DNA of 6,447 nt, taken from contig URVA01000079.1 in the NCBI GenBank assembly GCA_900551155.1, forward strand, positions 1 to 6,447, given 5' to 3'. The DNA comes from an uncultured Eggerthella sp. GTDB lineage: Bacteria; Actinomycetota; Coriobacteriia; Coriobacteriales; Eggerthellaceae. The notes under the pieces were generated by a model. That model searched no databases and was not told the origin of the DNA. It was given only the letters and a program-made list of their open reading frames with translations. This document shows positions 5,561 to 6,447 of the stretch, one piece after another. Position numbers and translations under genes: made by a program. The stretch's first letter is position 1; the number at the start of each line of letters is the position of its first letter.

Positions 5561-6447
5561 TATTTTGTTTCGGTTTGTCCGCCAAAGTACGTTTCATTTA
5601 AATGACCAACAAGCCAATCGCGCACTACTTCATTGCCGTCATGACCAGAAGTAACCGAAGCAATACCTTCATCGTTCATTTCGATGTTGAAATTTACCCG
5701 TTCCGATCCTACTGCGGAGGTCATTTCTTTAAGGATCTCAGATAAGGTAGTTTCATTAAAAATGCATTCAGGCTGAATATTCCAGCCATTAAGAGAAGCC
5801 TGTATGCGCGCAATAATATTGCCATTCGAACGACCCACCTGGTAGGCTTTTTCTACAACATCTTCAACATTAAAGGTGGTATCTAAGTAGGAAGAAGGAA
5901 TAGTCCACTGAGTTCGAGAATCCAGGGATTCTTCGTAGGAGATTTGCTCTTCAATACTTTCAGAATTTTCAGCAGTCGTGGGATTATCTTGCGCTTCTTG
6001 GGTGGTATAGAACGTCGCCACATTATCAGAAACACGAGGAGAATAATATCCAGACACAGCTTGGATAGCCTCATCTTTGGTTAAACCAGAAACATTAACA
6101 TCACCAATAGATACGCCCTGATAAATCTTATTGCCATTAAGCAACGAATCAATGCCAGTAGCGCCTGCAAAAAGCAGAATAACCACCAATACACCTAGCA
6201 CAATTCGTGTTGGGAAATGTCGCTTTACCTTAACGCTATGAAGAGCTGAAGGCCCTTTTGGTGAAGTAAAGTTACTACCCGATGAAGACCGAGATCCCGC
6301 AAAAGGAGAACGAGCATTGGAGTGTTTAGCGCTCGAACCTGCCTTTAAACGACCAGCTTTTTTAGGAGCTTGATTAGCCTGGTTCCAAATATGACCACTC
6401 ATATTTTGTTCAGCAATTGCAGCCGTATTAGAGCGCTGTCGCGGCGC
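5545..6447 (-). CDS. Membrane-anchored N-terminal half of the split VanW-family protein (5' end beyond window)
   Basis: The frame is open from the right edge to a TAG at 5547-5545. The first ATG in view is at 6402 (285 residues from there), but 15 codons upstream of it contain no stop and no Shine-Dalgarno site precedes it, so the true start is probably outside the window. Numbered from that ATG: a cytoplasmic tail rich in Lys, Arg, Ser and Ala (1-65), a transmembrane helix (about 67-84, IVLGVLVVILLFAGATG), then the typical opening of VanW-family ectodomains, KIYQGVSIGDVNVSGLTKDE (92-111). A putative peptidoglycan-binding module follows (about 165-281, with TIPSSYLDTTFNVEDVVEKA and VTSGHDGNEVVRDWLVGHLN). 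An acidic Gln/Glu/Ser-rich insertion lies at 135-162. The last residues, YRRI, are encoded by the inverted duplication and are probably not native. The truncated product would still be inserted in the membrane but would lack the VanW domain. Confidence 0.85.
   Translation of the reverse strand, partial: APRQRSNTAAIAEQNMSGHIWNQANQAPKKAGRLKAGSSAKHSNARSPFAGSRSSSGSNFTSPKGPSALHSVKVKRHFPTRIVLGVLVVILLFAGATGIDSLLNGNKIYQGVSIGDVNVSGLTKDEAIQAVSGYYSPRVSDNVATFYTTQEAQDNPTTAENSESIEEQISYEESLDSRTQWTIPSSYLDTTFNVEDVVEKAYQVGRSNGNIIARIQASLNGWNIQPECIFNETTLSEILKEMTSAVGSERVNFNIEMNDEGIASVTSGHDGNEVVRDWLVGHLNETYFGGQTETKYYRRI

Larger units (their letters stand above)
4375..6447 (-). pseudogene. Composite VanW-family gene disrupted by an inverted duplication
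   Basis: The two halves listed separately share one reading frame and together have the standard domain order of one VanW-family protein: cytoplasmic tail, transmembrane helix, binding modules, VanW domain. Removing 33 nt (11 codons, including both TAGs) joins them as TETKY-MPLQITEE, giving at least 664 residues. The single downstream terminator fits one gene. Outside the repeat I see no other stop or frameshift, so the lesion is recent, is a sequence error, or is functional. The label pseudogene is conditional on the repeat being real. Confidence 0.6.

Overview
The window looks like chromosomal DNA from an anaerobic actinobacterium. I would guess Coriobacteriia (Eggerthellales-like). The evidence is the mix of genes: an indolepyruvate:ferredoxin oxidoreductase, a PaaK-type aryl-CoA ligase, an FHA protein and a large VanW-family surface protein. 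By eye the base composition is only moderately GC (mid-40s percent), low for that class, so the assignment is tentative. All credible genes lie on the minus strand and are read from right to left.

Right part (about 4375-6447): a VanW-family, membrane-anchored, putative peptidoglycan-binding protein. It should be one gene but is split in two. The upstream half (5545 to beyond the right edge) holds a basic cytoplasmic tail, one transmembrane helix and the first extracellular domain. The downstream half (4375-5526) holds the second binding module and the VanW domain. Both halves are in the same frame. Between them lies a perfect 30-bp inverted repeat (arms 5480-5509 and 5531-5560, spacer 21 bp), whose upstream copy carries two consecutive in-frame TAG stops. 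Removing 33 nt at this point would give one continuous protein of at least 664 residues. This is the most unusual object in the window. The gene ends at a clear Rho-independent terminator (4322-4353).

Left part (1-4260): a tightly packed five-gene operon, paaK - ACT-domain gene - S11 D-Ala-D-Ala carboxypeptidase - zinc-ribbon/FHA gene - iorA (which continues past the left edge). Junctions are a 1-nt overlap, a probable 14-nt overlap, a 12-nt gap and a 14-nt gap. PaaK, the double-ACT protein and IorA form a recognisable aryl-acid/aryl-pyruvate module. It links arylacetate, arylacetyl-CoA and arylpyruvate, either for aromatic amino acid fermentation or for aryl-acid salvage into amino acids. 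Two cell-envelope or signalling genes, the carboxypeptidase and the FHA protein, sit inside that metabolic operon, which is a notable arrangement.

The 114-bp gap between the two transcription units holds the terminator, an imperfect inverted repeat that could be an operator, and the Shine-Dalgarno site of paaK. I saw no tRNA, rRNA, CRISPR array or transposase gene.
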